The notes under the pieces: generated by a model
Database searches by the model: none
Seen by the model: only the letters and a program-made list of their open reading frames with translations
What the model was told of the DNA's origin: nothing
Made by a program: the position numbers and the translations under genes
Shown here: positions 1-12,449 of the stretch, one piece after another
How the letters are laid out: every line of letters begins with the position of its first letter
Position numbering within the stretch: position 1 is the stretch's first letter
DNA from: Chamaecyparis obtusa
Lineage: Eukaryota > Streptophyta > Pinopsida > Cupressales > Cupressaceae
Assembly: GCA_027943335.1 (NCBI GenBank)
Contig: BSBK01001534.1
Coordinates: 2,627,501-2,691,500 of the forward strand
Reading direction: 5' to 3'
DNA: 64,000 bases

Positions 1-1185
1 TTTAACTAAATATAGGTTGTTTGGCCATTCAACAACCTCTCTTTAAGATTTTGGGAAAAATAGTAAATTATAATTTCTTTTTATGAAAAATATGTAAGAA
101 AATAGTATTTGTGTTACCTTTCTATAAAAAAAAAAGAAAAAATAAATTTCGATATACACAGATCAAGTTATAGCGATCCAAGTGACCTTATGTCTAAATT
201 ATAGTTACCGTCACTTTATAACTTAATAAACTATGAAATATTGACCCAAAATGAATGAAACCAATTCCATCATTTAGATATTGAAGTTACAAATATAACC
301 TCGAAAGAATTACATCATTATCATATTTTTAGAAAAAAGTTATGTTGATCCAAGTGACAGTAACTCCTTAAAAACACATTTTTTCACACAAACCACTTTT
401 CGAAGGACAAGGAAAAATGAATTTTAATTTTTTTTAAAAAAAATATTTGGAAACTAGAAATAAAATTCTAAAAGACTCTAGTTTACATTATCTTGAAATT
501 CCTAATAGTTTTGCGGCAACAAGTGTTTGAAAGTGAAGTTTTTTCTCAGAATGTTGATCTATGTGTCAAAGTTGGCCAAAAAGTGGGACATACTATTGTG
601 GGACCACCCATTAACCATCCAGTTTTTAACATATAGTTTGATTTAAATAAGGAATACTAATTAAATTATCTGTTTATTAACTTCCTAATTAAATAGGAAT
701 TGATTTAGGATTAAAACAAACTTGAATATTTATTTTATAGGATAAACTAATAACATTACAATAATACAACTAACTACAATAATAAATATTAAGAAATATA
801 AGAGGTGCAAGAAACATGAAACAACTACATATCTTCATATGCAAGCGGAAGTCTTACAACACTCCAAAGATTCCCAATCACACTATTAAAGTTCATGAGA
901 TGATTACACGCGTCCACTAGTTTGCTATTATTTAAGTGATTAACAAGCAAGGTTCATCCAAGTTACTATGTTATCTATTTTCATAACAATATTCTTTTTA
1001 AACCCAAAGTACAATTCCTACCATGATTAGTCATACAAGTTCATTTACCAATTTATCCTCATACACCACATGGATCTATTTTACTTTTTTTTTACCAAAG
1101 TGATCATTAGTCAATCTATTTTGACTTGAGAAGATATATCTCTCAAAAATGATACTCAAAGATAGAAAGATCTAACTTAACACAT
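1..1185. other. AT-rich intergenic sequence
   Basis: No ORF, RNA gene or clear repeat is visible. Homopolymer A/T runs are frequent, as in decayed plant repeat DNA. Confidence 0.6.
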
Positions 1186-1815
1186 ATGTCTGGTCACATA
1201 TGTATTCTTCAGAGACATAATAAGACTGCTTCGTGGTGGAAGGGGGCCTCTTCTCAACACTATATTGTGGAGAAGGTTCGGAGCTTCGCGAACATGGTAG
1301 GGCAAGTTTCTAGCCCTGACTCTTGTCCTACGGCTGTTCCAGCTCCCTCTTCTTCTTTGGTTGCAGACAGTACTTCTGCTGGATCTCTTGGTTTGTCTGC
1401 CAAAATTTATGTTGGTGGTTCTGCTCTTGCTGGAAGCAATTTTGCTGTTGTTGGTGACCCTCTTGTTACTACTGGTTCTGCTGGGTGTTATGTTCCTACG
1501 GCTAGTAGTACTAGTGATGGATTGTCTGCTGAGGCTGTTGGGTTTGCTGGCCTCTTTCCTGCCAGTTCTGCTTCAGAAATTCCTCTTGGTCCTGGGAAGT
1601 TTGGTACTGGTTGTGAGGCCACTGTAGGTTCTATCCAGACTTCTCATACTAGTTCTATGTTGGTTGGATCTTCTCCTGCCTCTAACTGGTAGGGAAAAGC
1701 TTCTTTGGTGGAGGAGGGATGGACTGCTGTAATAGGTAAACATAATAAAAATTCCCCTCTACATTTTGATATGACACTCCGTTCCCAGAAGAAGGGAGGC
1801 AAAGGAAAATCTTAA
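1186..1815 (+). pseudogene. Ser/Gly/Ala-rich ORF, possibly a LINE ORF1 C-terminal fragment
   Basis: Not recognised with certainty. An open frame of 168 codons ends at a TAG (1690-1692), and the same frame continues about 40 codons to a TAA (1813-1815). The body is low-complexity Ser/Ala/Gly/Val. After the first stop the peptide changes character: an EEGWTAV-like stretch followed by a basic QKKGGKGKS end. A similar 'W-x-V then basic tail' ending is common just before ORF2 in plant LINEs, so a LINE ORF1 fragment is my best guess. The G/T-rich stretch to about 2060 could be the ORF1-ORF2 spacer. No RT motif follows. The region is clearly GC-richer than its AT-rich flanks. Confidence 0.3.
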
Positions 1816-4800
1816 GTTGGGTGTTGTTGTAAAGTGTTGGCTTTACACGTTTGGATTTAGCAGCTTGAGCTTTTCTGTTTATCTTTTGTGTGGCTGCTAC
1901 ATTGTTTTGCTAGATTTGTGTTGCTGGTATTTATACTGGTTTTATGTGCTGGGGGGGTGCTGTAAGGTTTTTTCTTTTTCCCCTAGCTGTTTCATTTAGA
2001 TCTAAGCTAATTCTTCCTATCATTCCAAGGGTTACAGTTCCCTTCAAAATTTGTATGTATATGGTTTCGGGGCCCATTCAAAACCTATTTTTACCTTAAT
2101 CAAAAACTTAACACATATGTGGAAATGCTCACTGTCTAGGAAACAACTAACTAGATGCGACATTCTCTAAACAAAAACAAGAAGGGAAAAATAAACCTCC
2201 ACACCGGGGAGTATCGAAAACATGTATATCAAGGACGTAGGTACTCAAATATATTAAAAGCATAAAATACATGTAATTCAACATCTAGATCTTCTAACAT
2301 TTCAGATACATATTCTGATCATCATAAGAAGAACAATAATGTAAAGAGCATAAACATTAATCATCAAGAGTAAACATGATCAAATGTGAATATACCTACA
2401 TATACAATGCAACAAGAGAAATGATCTCTCGAACTCTAAGTGCTAAGGCTGGAAGAAGTCCATCTTTATACATCGATCCCTAGTAGTGGTATAGTTAGCA
2501 ACGCCTCCCAACCATATGGTACCCGTAGACCCAACCCCCGTGCTCGTGGATATAGTAGTCCAACCACAAACATAAGGCAAACACGCAAACAAGGAGGTGA
2601 CTAACACACACACCAAACAATCCATAACTCACGGGAGAGTACCATGACCCAACACTATATACATAAGTACAAATACATCACAACATGGAAAACACTCAAC
2701 ATGTGGACTAATGTCCAATATGCATACCAAACACATCCATAGAACAACAAGGTCACTATTTAGTACTAAAAAAACTATTTCATCACAATGACGACACACA
2801 TTAAAAAAAAGATGCAACAAGGCATAAATCAAAATGACTCAAAAAGTTATAAATATCATAAGGATTAAGTAAACTTAATTGGTCTCAATACCAAGGGTAC
2901 GGATCTCTCAAAACTTGGCATAAGGGCATAACTCAACTATATCTTAGATGCGGTCTCAACACCCTACATCCACATACCACATGAGAGTTCATTCTCAAGC
3001 ATGAGGTGTACCATCACAAGGGCAAAATAAAAAATAATAACAAAGGTAAAATTATGCCGACATAAAAAATAAACATTTGAAGCAAGAAGATTACATACCA
3101 CACGCTCTATTGGCCACATCACCAAGAGCACAAATCTCAAGATGATATGATAAATAAACATGTGGTATAAATATTTTTAAATATTTCATGACATATCCAT
3201 TACCCAAATATTGAGCAAAGAGCTCAAAATATAAAAATACCAATTTCTAACAAAATTCGATAAGGTTTCTAAAAATTAACATTTTAACTTGAAAGGTCAC
3301 TTTCAGGCCAAAATATAAGAATACCCAGAATGTCATATAACCATTCTGATTTTTCTATCATATTCTTTGTAGCAAAGACAACTTATATCAAAATCTAATT
3401 CATGCACAACATGACGAATGATGGGTTCTGGATAGCACACAAAACAATGCGATGAATAAAAAGTCCAAAAATTAAATTTGGAATAAAGTTACGAAACTAA
3501 AATCCATTAGTCTAAATCTACCAAATAACACACTTTTGAAATAAAAATTTAATTTTGGATTCATATCGAAAAATGGACAGCATAACAACATAAATGATCA
3601 CATTTGCATTTTTATCACTATTCACATGCAATCTTCAAATGACTATAACTATATGACAATGGACTCAATTTGAATCAAGTAAGAAATTCTATTATATAAA
3701 TCTATCGTTCCACAAAATAATATGAAATCAAAACACCCAAATTTTACTTTTTCATTTCTTTTATTTTTCAGGCAAAATCATAAACTCTCAAACTCCATTA
3801 AAATAACTTCTATTTTCAACTTTCAAAAATTAAAATTCTAAATATACCCTTTGGTTTTCAAAGTGCCCAACACCTCTCTTTTAACATAAAATTTTCATTT
3901 TTACTATTTCTAAAAATTTAGGCAACATAACAATATTTTACTTTCTCCAAAATGCAAGCATACATATATTCATACAAACCCAACTGAGTGAAAGAAATAC
4001 ATGAGATCGTAGGAAAATGTCTATTTTCATCCCACTAAATTACTCTAATTTACTTCAAGGAAAAAGATAGATTAAAACAAAAGATATAGAAAACCCTACC
4101 TCGTAGCAAGAGGAGAAATCCAAAATGAAAGGGAAGAAATAAATACGGTATGAAAGCAGATGAAAATTTTGGCATAGTGTAACAATCTCACCACGATTCC
4201 AACGAGCCGCTCCATGCTCAATTCCGGCAAATGGATCGCTCCTAACGAAAAAATCTTCAAATTGCTTACAAGAGGGTTTGAACAATTTTTGCTCTCCAAA
4301 AATAAAAGTGTGTGAAAATGAGTTCTAATTTCTCATTATAAGTCATTTTTTCCACTTAAAACAAAAAAAATGATAAAACAATAACTTAAATTAAAAAAAA
4401 TTAGAACCCTAAATTCACCCTGAACTCAACTTGGATTAATTTATCCAATTCTAATTAAATGGAATAGCACTACGATAAAATTATCAAAAAAATATAAAAT
4501 ACTTTATAATAATAATTTAAAATAACATTATTAATTAAATAATCTTTAGCGACAACTACGAGACTCTAATGCACAAACACACAACTGGTCTTTCACAATA
4601 TGTAATATGAATTCCGGATTTACCAACTTGTACCGGAGGGAATAATATAATAATAAATTATGGATACATCGTCCAAACAAAGATGATATTGACTTAGTAT
4701 GAAAGGTCAGAACTACTATCTCCCGTGCCACTGCCGGGAACATAGACACACACTCAATCCCTACAGCTGAGGGTGAATGTGTCTGGTACCTATTCAGTAA

Positions 4801-6888
4801 TATGCAAACATCAAGTGCAACTGTTCATAATATATAAATAACTGAAGCACATATAACACAAATAATCATAATGAAGGATAACGAGACACTGTGTGGATCT
4901 AGCAAGCAAGTGACTACGACTTCGTATCACTTCGTACTAGCACCAATAGGCAAAATGCATAGCAAGATGTGGTACATCATACACAATATATAACCATATA
5001 TTATTGTATTATCTTGAAACATTTAAATAAATCATTTCTAACAATATGAACATACGTCAATTTAAATCTTTCTAAAATTTCCAGTGGCATATAAGGCACA
5101 ATGTCTAAGAATTAGTGACAATAATCATAACCTACTAATCAAATCTTTTGAACGTAAAAACTAATATATTTAATCAATAAAGTACCATCATGAATATACT
5201 ATTCAAAAGGGTAAATAACAACATGATATAACATCATAGTATTTCATTTATTGCAACATATTTTTAGTTAGATTAAATAGTATTTAACATCAAGTATACT
5301 TACCTCATTGTACTTGCAATCCAAGATTTGAGGCTCTATTACCTCTTTGCAATGACCAATTTGGAGAAGTACTACAACTACATTATCTCTAATTTTTTTT
5401 GGTACCATTATGGAAAGGAAAAATCCATTATTTACAACTTATATTTTATTTAATTTGTTTAAATTATTTTTAAATATTTTAAGAAATGTTTTCTTATTAA
5501 TTATTTATAATGTAAAATTATTTTGATAATAACTAATATTGTTGAGTTTTCAATGGCATTATGAACATAATTCAATTTATTTCAATTGAGTGATTTTTTT
5601 GTCTTGTGTATACGATGGTAATGATAATTTTGAAGTAAAATTACTTTTCTTAATTTGTGCATTTGTATGTTTCATTATTATGTTTTTTATGAAATAACAA
5701 TATAATCTTTAGCTTCTAGATTGACAATGACTATAAATTTTTCTCAATCTGGCTCCTTTCTTTAAGTGAAATAGTTTTGCCTCACCTATATATGTATTAT
5801 TGATGGATAATGTATGTACACAAATTATCAATACATTCAAGTTTTATATACAACCTTGGTATAATAAAGACACATTTAATGCCATTAATATAGGTAAGCA
5901 TATCTTTATATACAACATAATCAACATAAAATTATATCTTGAATTCTTTGATATGAACATCTCATATCAATGGATGAAAAGAATTTTCATACCTCATATT
6001 CCTTAAGGCCAACATAGTTCCATTATCCAACAGCAACACAATGCCTCCAAACTGCAACACATGTTTAGAGAAAATTAATATCAAATTAAATGTTTACTAT
6101 AATATCAATATCTTTGATGATAAGATTATATGCTTAGAATTATGTGCAATATTTTATTTTGAAGAAAATAATAGTTTGTTTCTTAATTTTATATATAATT
6201 ATCATAAATAATATTCTTGCATGTGAATGCATTTAGTTCTTTAAAAATATTTAATTAATTAATTTTTGTAGTCTAATAGAAAAATAAATAATTAATAATA
6301 ATTTAAATATGATCAACTTGGATTATTAAAAATAATGTTAACAATTTGTTTTTTTATATAAATAACATTTTTATTTAATTTTTAAAATGATTTATTTTGA
6401 GCTTAGTAAGATTTGATTGGTTGTATGGTAAATCTAGATGGTTTGTAATACTCTCTAAAAATAATAATTGAATTTCAAGTTGGAGACCTGTTTTCCTTTT
6501 AAGATATGAAATAAATAAAAAAGTTTAAAATAAATTGATGAAAGTACATCATCCTCTTTTTATGGTTCCCTACATATAATTATATATTTATAAATATTTT
6601 ATGTAAAATATGTTAGTGTAGGTTCTCATTTCCTAGTTGGCTATTTAATTTTCCATATTCATAAGTTATTCCTATACTTATAATTAAGTTTGCATGGGAC
6701 TAATAATGTGAGTATTAGTGTCAATGAGTAATAGGTGTCAATAGTTTATATGAGAATTACACAAGTGCCTATTTTAGGCTATTGTGGCTATTTTAAGTTT
6801 TTTTTTGCAACATTTATATTTCTCTCTTAGAGACTAACTCTATGTTACATAATTTTGATCCCAAATTTGAGTCTTCTGATCTTGCCAC
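1816..6888. other. AT-rich repeat-derived DNA without a supportable gene
   Basis: All ORFs are short and carry no motif. The stretch 4150-4300 reads on the minus strand like the transcribed leader of a gypsy-type LTR (GC-rich 'gccggaattgagc' word), but I found no LTR ends, PBS or partner copy. Otherwise nothing. Confidence 0.5.
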
Positions 6889-7032
6889 CTTCACACATAA
6901 AAAGGGAAAATGTTGGGTTGATGGGGGTTTACCTAGGTAAAACCCTAGTTTTGGTAACCATGAAATTGAAATGAAAGCACGTTGTAATGTAGCAGAGGTT
7001 AGATATGAAATTAAAGTATTTGAATCTTATAC
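6889..7032 (-). other. Candidate leader intron, copy C
   Basis: On the minus strand it starts GTATAAG after CAACAAG and ends in a T-rich tract plus TGTGTGAAG. It contains an inverted repeat built on GGTTTTACC/GGTAAACC. The acceptor reads AAG rather than CAG. See the matching copies at 38170-38294, 61533-61687 and 63654-63784. Confidence 0.4.
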
Positions 7033-7647
7033 CTTGTTGATGCAATGCTCTTTGAATGTGATCACATGTGTTGATGCACTAACATGACTTGAGAAGACAT
7101 AAAGGAAATCAATCATAAAGACATGTTTGCGTGAAGGTTGTTGCAACTTGCTCCAATGCTTAGATCTGAAGAATATGGTGGGATCAAATGTTGCCTTCAG
7201 TGCTTAATGCTTGAGTTCTTCTTAGATGTAGATAGCTTATGTAAATTAATTAGAAGAATGCTCTTATATAGGGTTCTCAAGGCGATTTTACAAATTAAGC
7301 TAACTTCCAACGATCATATTGAGACAACAAGATTAAGGAACAAATGGTGAGAACTTGACACTAATAAATTTGTTTTTGTGCTTGAATTGGAGGGTCAAGG
7401 GTGTCCTAGGCAAAACTCATTAGGGAAAGGGTACCCTGGGCATCATTGACGTAGAAAATTAGGTCAATGTTGCTAGATATGAAATGTATTGGGTACATGG
7501 TAGCGATTATAATAATCATGTGGACATAACCAATTTTTATTATTTCAACCATAAATGAGATTGGATAAGAGCTAGGACACCACACACTAAAACAAGGGCC
7601 CAAAAAGGTGGTATAAATTGTGCAAGGTTACAATTTACAATGCTACA
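6889..7647 (-). mobile_element. Minus-strand LTR-like promoter and leader (copy C)
   Basis: Read on the minus strand, a purine tract AAGTGGGGGCTAAA is followed at 7647 by TGTAGCA, the usual polypurine-tract/LTR junction. A TATA box (TATATAAG, plus 7263-7270) lies about 380 bp downstream. Further on is a candidate intron with AAG|GTATAAG at the donor (7032) and TTTTTATGTGTGAAG at the acceptor side (ending 6889), about 144 nt. The same TATA, leader and intron layout recurs near 38.2-38.7 kb, and the intron part recurs near 61.5-61.7 and 63.65-63.8 kb. The far LTR end and partner LTR were not found. Confidence 0.45.
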
Positions 7648-7668
7648 TTTAGCCCCCACTTTACCAGA

Positions 7669-7672
<4 letters not shown>

Positions 7673-7722
<50 letters not shown>
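7673..7722. repeat. (GA)25 microsatellite
   Basis: An uninterrupted 50-bp GA dinucleotide run. Confidence 0.98.
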
Positions 7723-7725
<3 letters not shown>

Positions 7726-8059
7726 ACAACTAGGAAAAAGGCTACAAGAGCTAAGACATCACTAAGTTCAAGGGAAAAAGTCCACAACCTTAGGATCTTA
7801 GCTTATACAACCAAGTGCAATGACATAAAAAAAATAAAGTAAAACAATGATAAACAAAGGTAGAAACAAAAAGATACACAAAAGGGGTTATACTAAAAAT
7901 CAAATTCTCTAGGTCAACTAGTTGAAGAGACCTTGATGATCAAAATGTCTCAACTGCTAATATCATTCTTGGAATGTTATTGCAAGAGCACAAGTGGTGA
8001 AATAGAAAGAGGAAGAGCATACATCAAGGATAAGAAACTATGATCTAACCAAATAGCAA

Positions 8060-8660
8060 GGTGTGTTATACAATTGGTTCATGGAAGAGAGAGAAATTAA
8101 ACATGGATTCCATGGGCTAGTAAGTTGTGCTATGGTGACATTCCATTAAAGAGCATAGATTCTACAAGACAAAAAGTTGTGTTATGTTGTGTGATCCATG
8201 TGAAGAGAAGGGAAATGGTCACAATAGTTTGAAAAGATATGTTATGATAGTTCTACTCATCCTAAGAGTTTGGTACAAAGAGAGTTGAATAGTCTAGTAA
8301 GTTGTGTTATGTTAGTTAACACATATTAAAAATTGGTGCCAAAGAAATGTCAAATGGTCTATCAAGTTGTGTGATGCTAGTCAACCTATCCTAAAAAGTG
8401 ATGCCAAGGATAGCCAAGAAAATCTTTTTCTATAAATAAATCCACAAATTGGTGCCAAAGAGAGTAAAATGATCTAGCAAGTTGTGTTTTTATTTAAGTC
8501 AACTTATCTTGAAATACTTTTGAAAAAGGATAACCAAAAAAATCATATTGTTCATAAGGAAATCCCACAAAATTTGAATAAGGATAATCAAACAAAGCAC
8601 ATTGTTCATAAGGAAATCTTGCAAAATTAGAATAAGGATAACCAAATAAAGCACTTGCAA
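8060..8660. repeat. Diverged tandem repeats
   Basis: Degenerate repetition of the words 'aagttgtgttatg', 'gtcaacatatcctaaaa' and 'ttggtgccaaagagag' between about 8110 and 8500. A second motif, 'ataaggataaccaaa...cacattgttcataaggaaatc', repeats about every 55-60 bp from 8530 to 8650. Copies are strongly diverged, so this is an old minisatellite-like stretch. No coding capacity. Confidence 0.55.
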
Positions 8661-10203
8661 CATAAGCAACAAGAAGGCTTCATATATACCCCCCCTTAAG
8701 ATGGAAACATATAACTATAATAACATCTTAAGAATAAGATAAAAAAGGATAAACATCTTCATAACCAAGGAGATATTATTTAAGAAATAATGTGCTTGCA
8801 ATTAGAGCCAAAGTGGGCACAACTATTTTGAGGGAAGGAAGAGATAGTTGTAAAAAAGATATCTTGCAAAAAATGTAAACAGATCCTTTTGAGGTACGCA
8901 CAAGGAGAGGAGGAAGAGACCTTTTCTCAAAGATATCTACCCCCAAGTGGGGATCTTAAACAAGGATAACATTGTTGGTCAAAAGAGTGGAACGAGAACA
9001 AGAATGCACATCTTTCACATTGCTAGGTAAGGGTATTCTTGGTGAATGATAACACACTTTCTTCCCCAAGTGAGAGATAATTTATGATAGGCACACAATT
9101 TCAAGAAAGGAAGATGTTTTAATTAAGATTGTATACATCTTGAAAAAGTGATAATCCTCATGTAGAACACACAATTCTATGCAATAAAGGACATAAAGTT
9201 ATAAAAGATACAACTCAACATAGGGAAAGTGGATCTTTAGGAAGTATAAAAGATTCAAATACTATTCTTTTCCCCAAATCATTGATAAACGGATATGAAA
9301 GACTATTATGTTGCTCACAAAGTAGGATTGATACATATGAAATTGTACCACCATGCATGGCAAAGACTCCCAATAAGGTAAGATACCAATGTCACATGGT
9401 GTAGAACAATATAATAGGTCAAGGGAGTGCTAAGGAGCTTCTTTGGGATTGAGAAAAAATATGAGATTTGTTGTAATGTGAATAAGAGCTCTATCATGTA
9501 AATATTAGACAAATCATCTAAATTCAATGAAATCAACAAGAGAGTGAGAATAGATATGATGAAAAAGGAAATGCATACTATTAGTATTATTTGGATTAGA
9601 GTTTTGGAAATCATTGAAAAGGAAATTTGATGTTCTTGTCATATTTAAGTCTCCAAAAGAGTCTTTTTGCTAATTTCAAACAATCCTCAAAAGGTGTATG
9701 TTTTATTTATGTGGTAAAAGGATTTGTAAAGAAGGTGCATAATACTCATTGCTTGTTTGGTCTTGGACTTGTTGATATGAGGAAGAAGGAGAGTCACTTG
9801 TATTTGGTCTATGTTTTCTTCTTTGTTTGGGCAAGGAACAAGTGATCAAATCAACTTGAAGAGGGTTGTGAACAATACTTTCTTTATTTGCAAATACTAA
9901 TCCTTATCTAGTGCATTGTGAGGGAGGAGGGTCTATAGGGACTTTTATTCCTCATTCCATCTTTCCAAGACATTGTCCACTATTGCCTTTCTTAGAAATT
10001 ATGTTACACCCAAATTTATAATGTCTTTAATTTTGAAGGTGAGGATATTTCATCATGGAACTTATTGGAACTTGTTTTGTAGGGATGAGTGTATGGAGGA
10101 AGATTGATCTTCATAAGGAGATTCTTAATCCTATCATCATTCATATCCACTTTGATAGGTTGGGAAGAAGTAGGTTCATATAAATATTAATCTTTACTCA
10201 ATG
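8661..10203. other. Repeat-derived DNA, no supportable gene
   Basis: AG-rich on the plus strand with short ORFs only. Probably internal sequence of the minus-strand element whose LTR ends at 7647, but no retroelement domain is readable. Confidence 0.4.
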
Positions 10204-10650
10204 TTATGTTCGGAGATAGATCATGAATAAATGCACAACATCATCTTGTCTCAAAATATGTTGATGGAAAAGATAAGTTCTTGGAGAATACAAAGGATCT
10301 AGAGTGATAAATGTACTCAGATTGACATGTTTAGCTTGGACCTCTTGCACCAAAGTATCTTTGTGAGGAGAGGATCCATAACTAATCCTTAATGTTGGAT
10401 CTCCTTTGGAGAGATCTTTGATAGAAGTATTGATTCTTTCCTCATGGCCAAAAGATACCCTAGGAGAGGTACAAGTGTGATTAATTTCAATAGCATCTCT
10501 AGGATTGTCATTATCTACAAAAGCTTTTATGTGATCTACATATTTCATGGACCTCCTTAAAAATACTATCATGTAACAACATGAAACATGGATAAAATCT
10601 TTGAAAAATGTTTTGAAGTATGAAATATCTTTGAACACCTTATGATGCAA
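10204..10650 (-). CDS. Hypothetical ORF, 148 aa, probably relic
   Basis: Not recognised. This is the longest minus-strand frame in the left 12 kb. It reads as ordinary mixed-composition protein in the middle (a stretch with DNDNPRDAIE and SKGDPTLRISYGS) rather than low-complexity, which is why I list it. The frame is closed on both sides, there is no upstream promoter, and the start is arbitrary. It sits in the presumed interior of the minus-strand LTR element ending at 7647, so the likeliest origin is a retroelement-internal ORF fragment. It could also be a chance frame. Confidence 0.2.
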   Translation of the reverse strand: MHHKVFKDISYFKTFFKDFIHVSCCYMIVFLRRSMKYVDHIKAFVDNDNPRDAIEINHTCTSPRVSFGHEERINTSIKDLSKGDPTLRISYGSSPHKDTLVQEVQAKHVNLSTFITLDPLYSPRTYLFHQHILRQDDVVHLFMIYLRT

Positions 10651-10713
10651 TATGTAAGAGTATTAGGAATGAATGCAAATAAAAAATAATGAAAGAATCT
10701 ATTATCTAACACA

Positions 10714-12140
10714 TGGTTTTGGTAAATATAACTAAGAAGGAATGTAATCACATGTGAAATAGAAAACCAATCAAATTTAATGAATTCCATCATGAAAAAC
10801 TACATCTAAAAATCAAATGTATGAAAAATGTAATGTACGGAAACAAGGTGCTCTAGTTTATGAATGCAAACTAGGAAACTAGGCCTATTTCCACTTTAAT
10901 TATATTGAAGGAGAGTGGATCCATTTGGTTCAATGAATTCTGCACAAAAGAACTCAAAACTCCTTGTTTGAGTTGAAAATGATACTGCAAAGGGTGTGGG
11001 TTGAATGCTAGATTTAGGGCCAAAGGTGAGAAAATGAGGTATTGACAAACACAAAAATACAAAAATGATATGCAAACAATAGTCACAAATTTGGAAAGAA
11101 GAGATAGAAATGAACCCATGTCTAAAATATGTGCTGAAATCAAGGGGTTAATGTTGCTTGGGGCAATGTCGACCTAGGAATATCGAATGCAAAGGAAAGT
11201 TGAATTGATTTGCTCTTTTCCAAAAATTCTTTAGAATATTAAATAAACTCAATGCATACACAGGAATATTTTGAAGGGTAGCTTTTATGAATCAAAGTTT
11301 TCTAGCTTACTTGAGGACTACCACCTTCCACCCTGCAAGATTAGATTGAATTTTTCCTAGGAGACTAGACCAAAATAAATCAAGAACATTGTCAAAGCTC
11401 AAACAAAGACCCAATAGGTAGAGGTTTGGTAAATATAACTAAGAAGCAACGTAATCACATGTCAAATAGAAAATCAATCAGATTTAATGAATTCCATCAT
11501 GAAAAACCATATCTGAAAATTAAAAGTATGAAAAATGTAATGTAGGGAAATATGATGTTCTAGTTTATGAATGCAAACTAGGAGACTAGGCCTATTTCCA
11601 CTTTAATTATATTGAAGGAGAGTGGATCCACTTGGTTCAAGGAATTGTGCACAAAAAAAAACTCAAAACTCCTTATATGAGTTGAAAATGATACCGCAAA
11701 GGGTGTGGATTGAATGCTAGGTCTAGGGCCAAAGGTGAGAAAATGAGGGTTATTGACAAACACAAAAAATTACAAAACTGATATGTAGACAATAGTAACA
11801 AATTTGGATTTAGAAGAGATAGAAATAAAACCATGTCTAAAATATGTGCTAAAATCAGAAGGTCAATGTTTCTTAGGGTAATGTCAACCTAGGAATGTTA
11901 GATGCAAAGGAAAGTTGAATTGATTTAATCTTCTCCAAAAATTTCTTGGGAATCTTAAATAAACTCAGTGCATACGTAGGAAGATTTTGAAGGTAGCTTT
12001 GATGAATCAAAGTTTCCAACCTTTCCGAGGACTACCCCCTTCCACCCTACAAGCTTAGATTTAAATTTTTCCAGGAGACCAGACCAAAACAAATTAGAAA
12101 CATTGTTAAGAGCACAAATGAAGACCCGAGTGGGCAAAGT
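10714..12140. repeat. Tandem duplication of a ~710-bp unit
   Basis: The sequence from about 10714 to 11425 is repeated from about 11425 to 12140, offset 707 at the left and 715 at the right, with scattered substitutions and small indels. Landmarks shared in order: 'ggtaaatataactaagaag', 'ctaggcctatttccacttt', 'gagagtggatcca', 'caaagggtgtgg', 'ccttccaccct'. On the minus strand both copies contain an ORF ending in the same NIIKVEIGLVS tail, so those ORFs are by-products of the duplication. No function visible. Confidence 0.9.
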
Positions 12141-12191
12141 AAAAAATACCTTCAAATCATTCCAAAATCCTTATAATTTTGAGTTTTATTT

Positions 12192-12437
12192 TGTTGGAGT
12201 AGATTAATATTTACTCTTTCTTGAGCTTAATTAGACAAATTAATATTTGATAACCTATGTAATTTTTTCTATTGGGTAGTTACATCTATATATTTTTTCT
12301 CTTTCCTTTATAAGCAAGGCTAGTAGACATTGTAAAGTATCTCAATACAATCATCTATTTTCTAGTGAAATAATTTTCTCTCTATTGTGAATTTTTTATA
12401 GCAAATTGTAGATTGTGGGAGATTGACTTCTCCAACA
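12192..12437 (+). mobile_element. Ty1/copia-type LTR (5' LTR)
   Basis: A 246-bp segment begins TGTTGGAG and ends CTCCAACA, a perfect 8-bp terminal inverted repeat with TG...CA ends. It is followed directly by a TGGTATCAGAGC primer binding site. Inside, a TATA-like 'tttataagcaagg' lies about 120 bp from the start. These are the hallmarks of a plant Ty1/copia LTR. No second copy occurs in the window. Confidence 0.85.
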
Positions 12438-12449
12438 TGGTATCAGAGC
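12438..12449 (+). other. Primer binding site, initiator tRNA-Met type
   Basis: TGGTATCAGAGC is complementary to the 3' end of plant initiator tRNA-Met and abuts the LTR without a spacer. Confidence 0.85.

Noticed and set aside
1361..1627. 88-aa Leu/Val-rich frame
   Set aside because: Frame-shifted shadow of the Ser/Gly/Ala-rich ORF at 1186-1815.
2443..4749. Several 60-76 aa minus-strand ORFs
   Set aside because: Short, motif-free frames in AT-rich DNA; expected by chance.
10871..11763. Two minus-strand ORFs sharing the same C-terminus
   Set aside because: They arise from the tandem duplication, not from a gene family.
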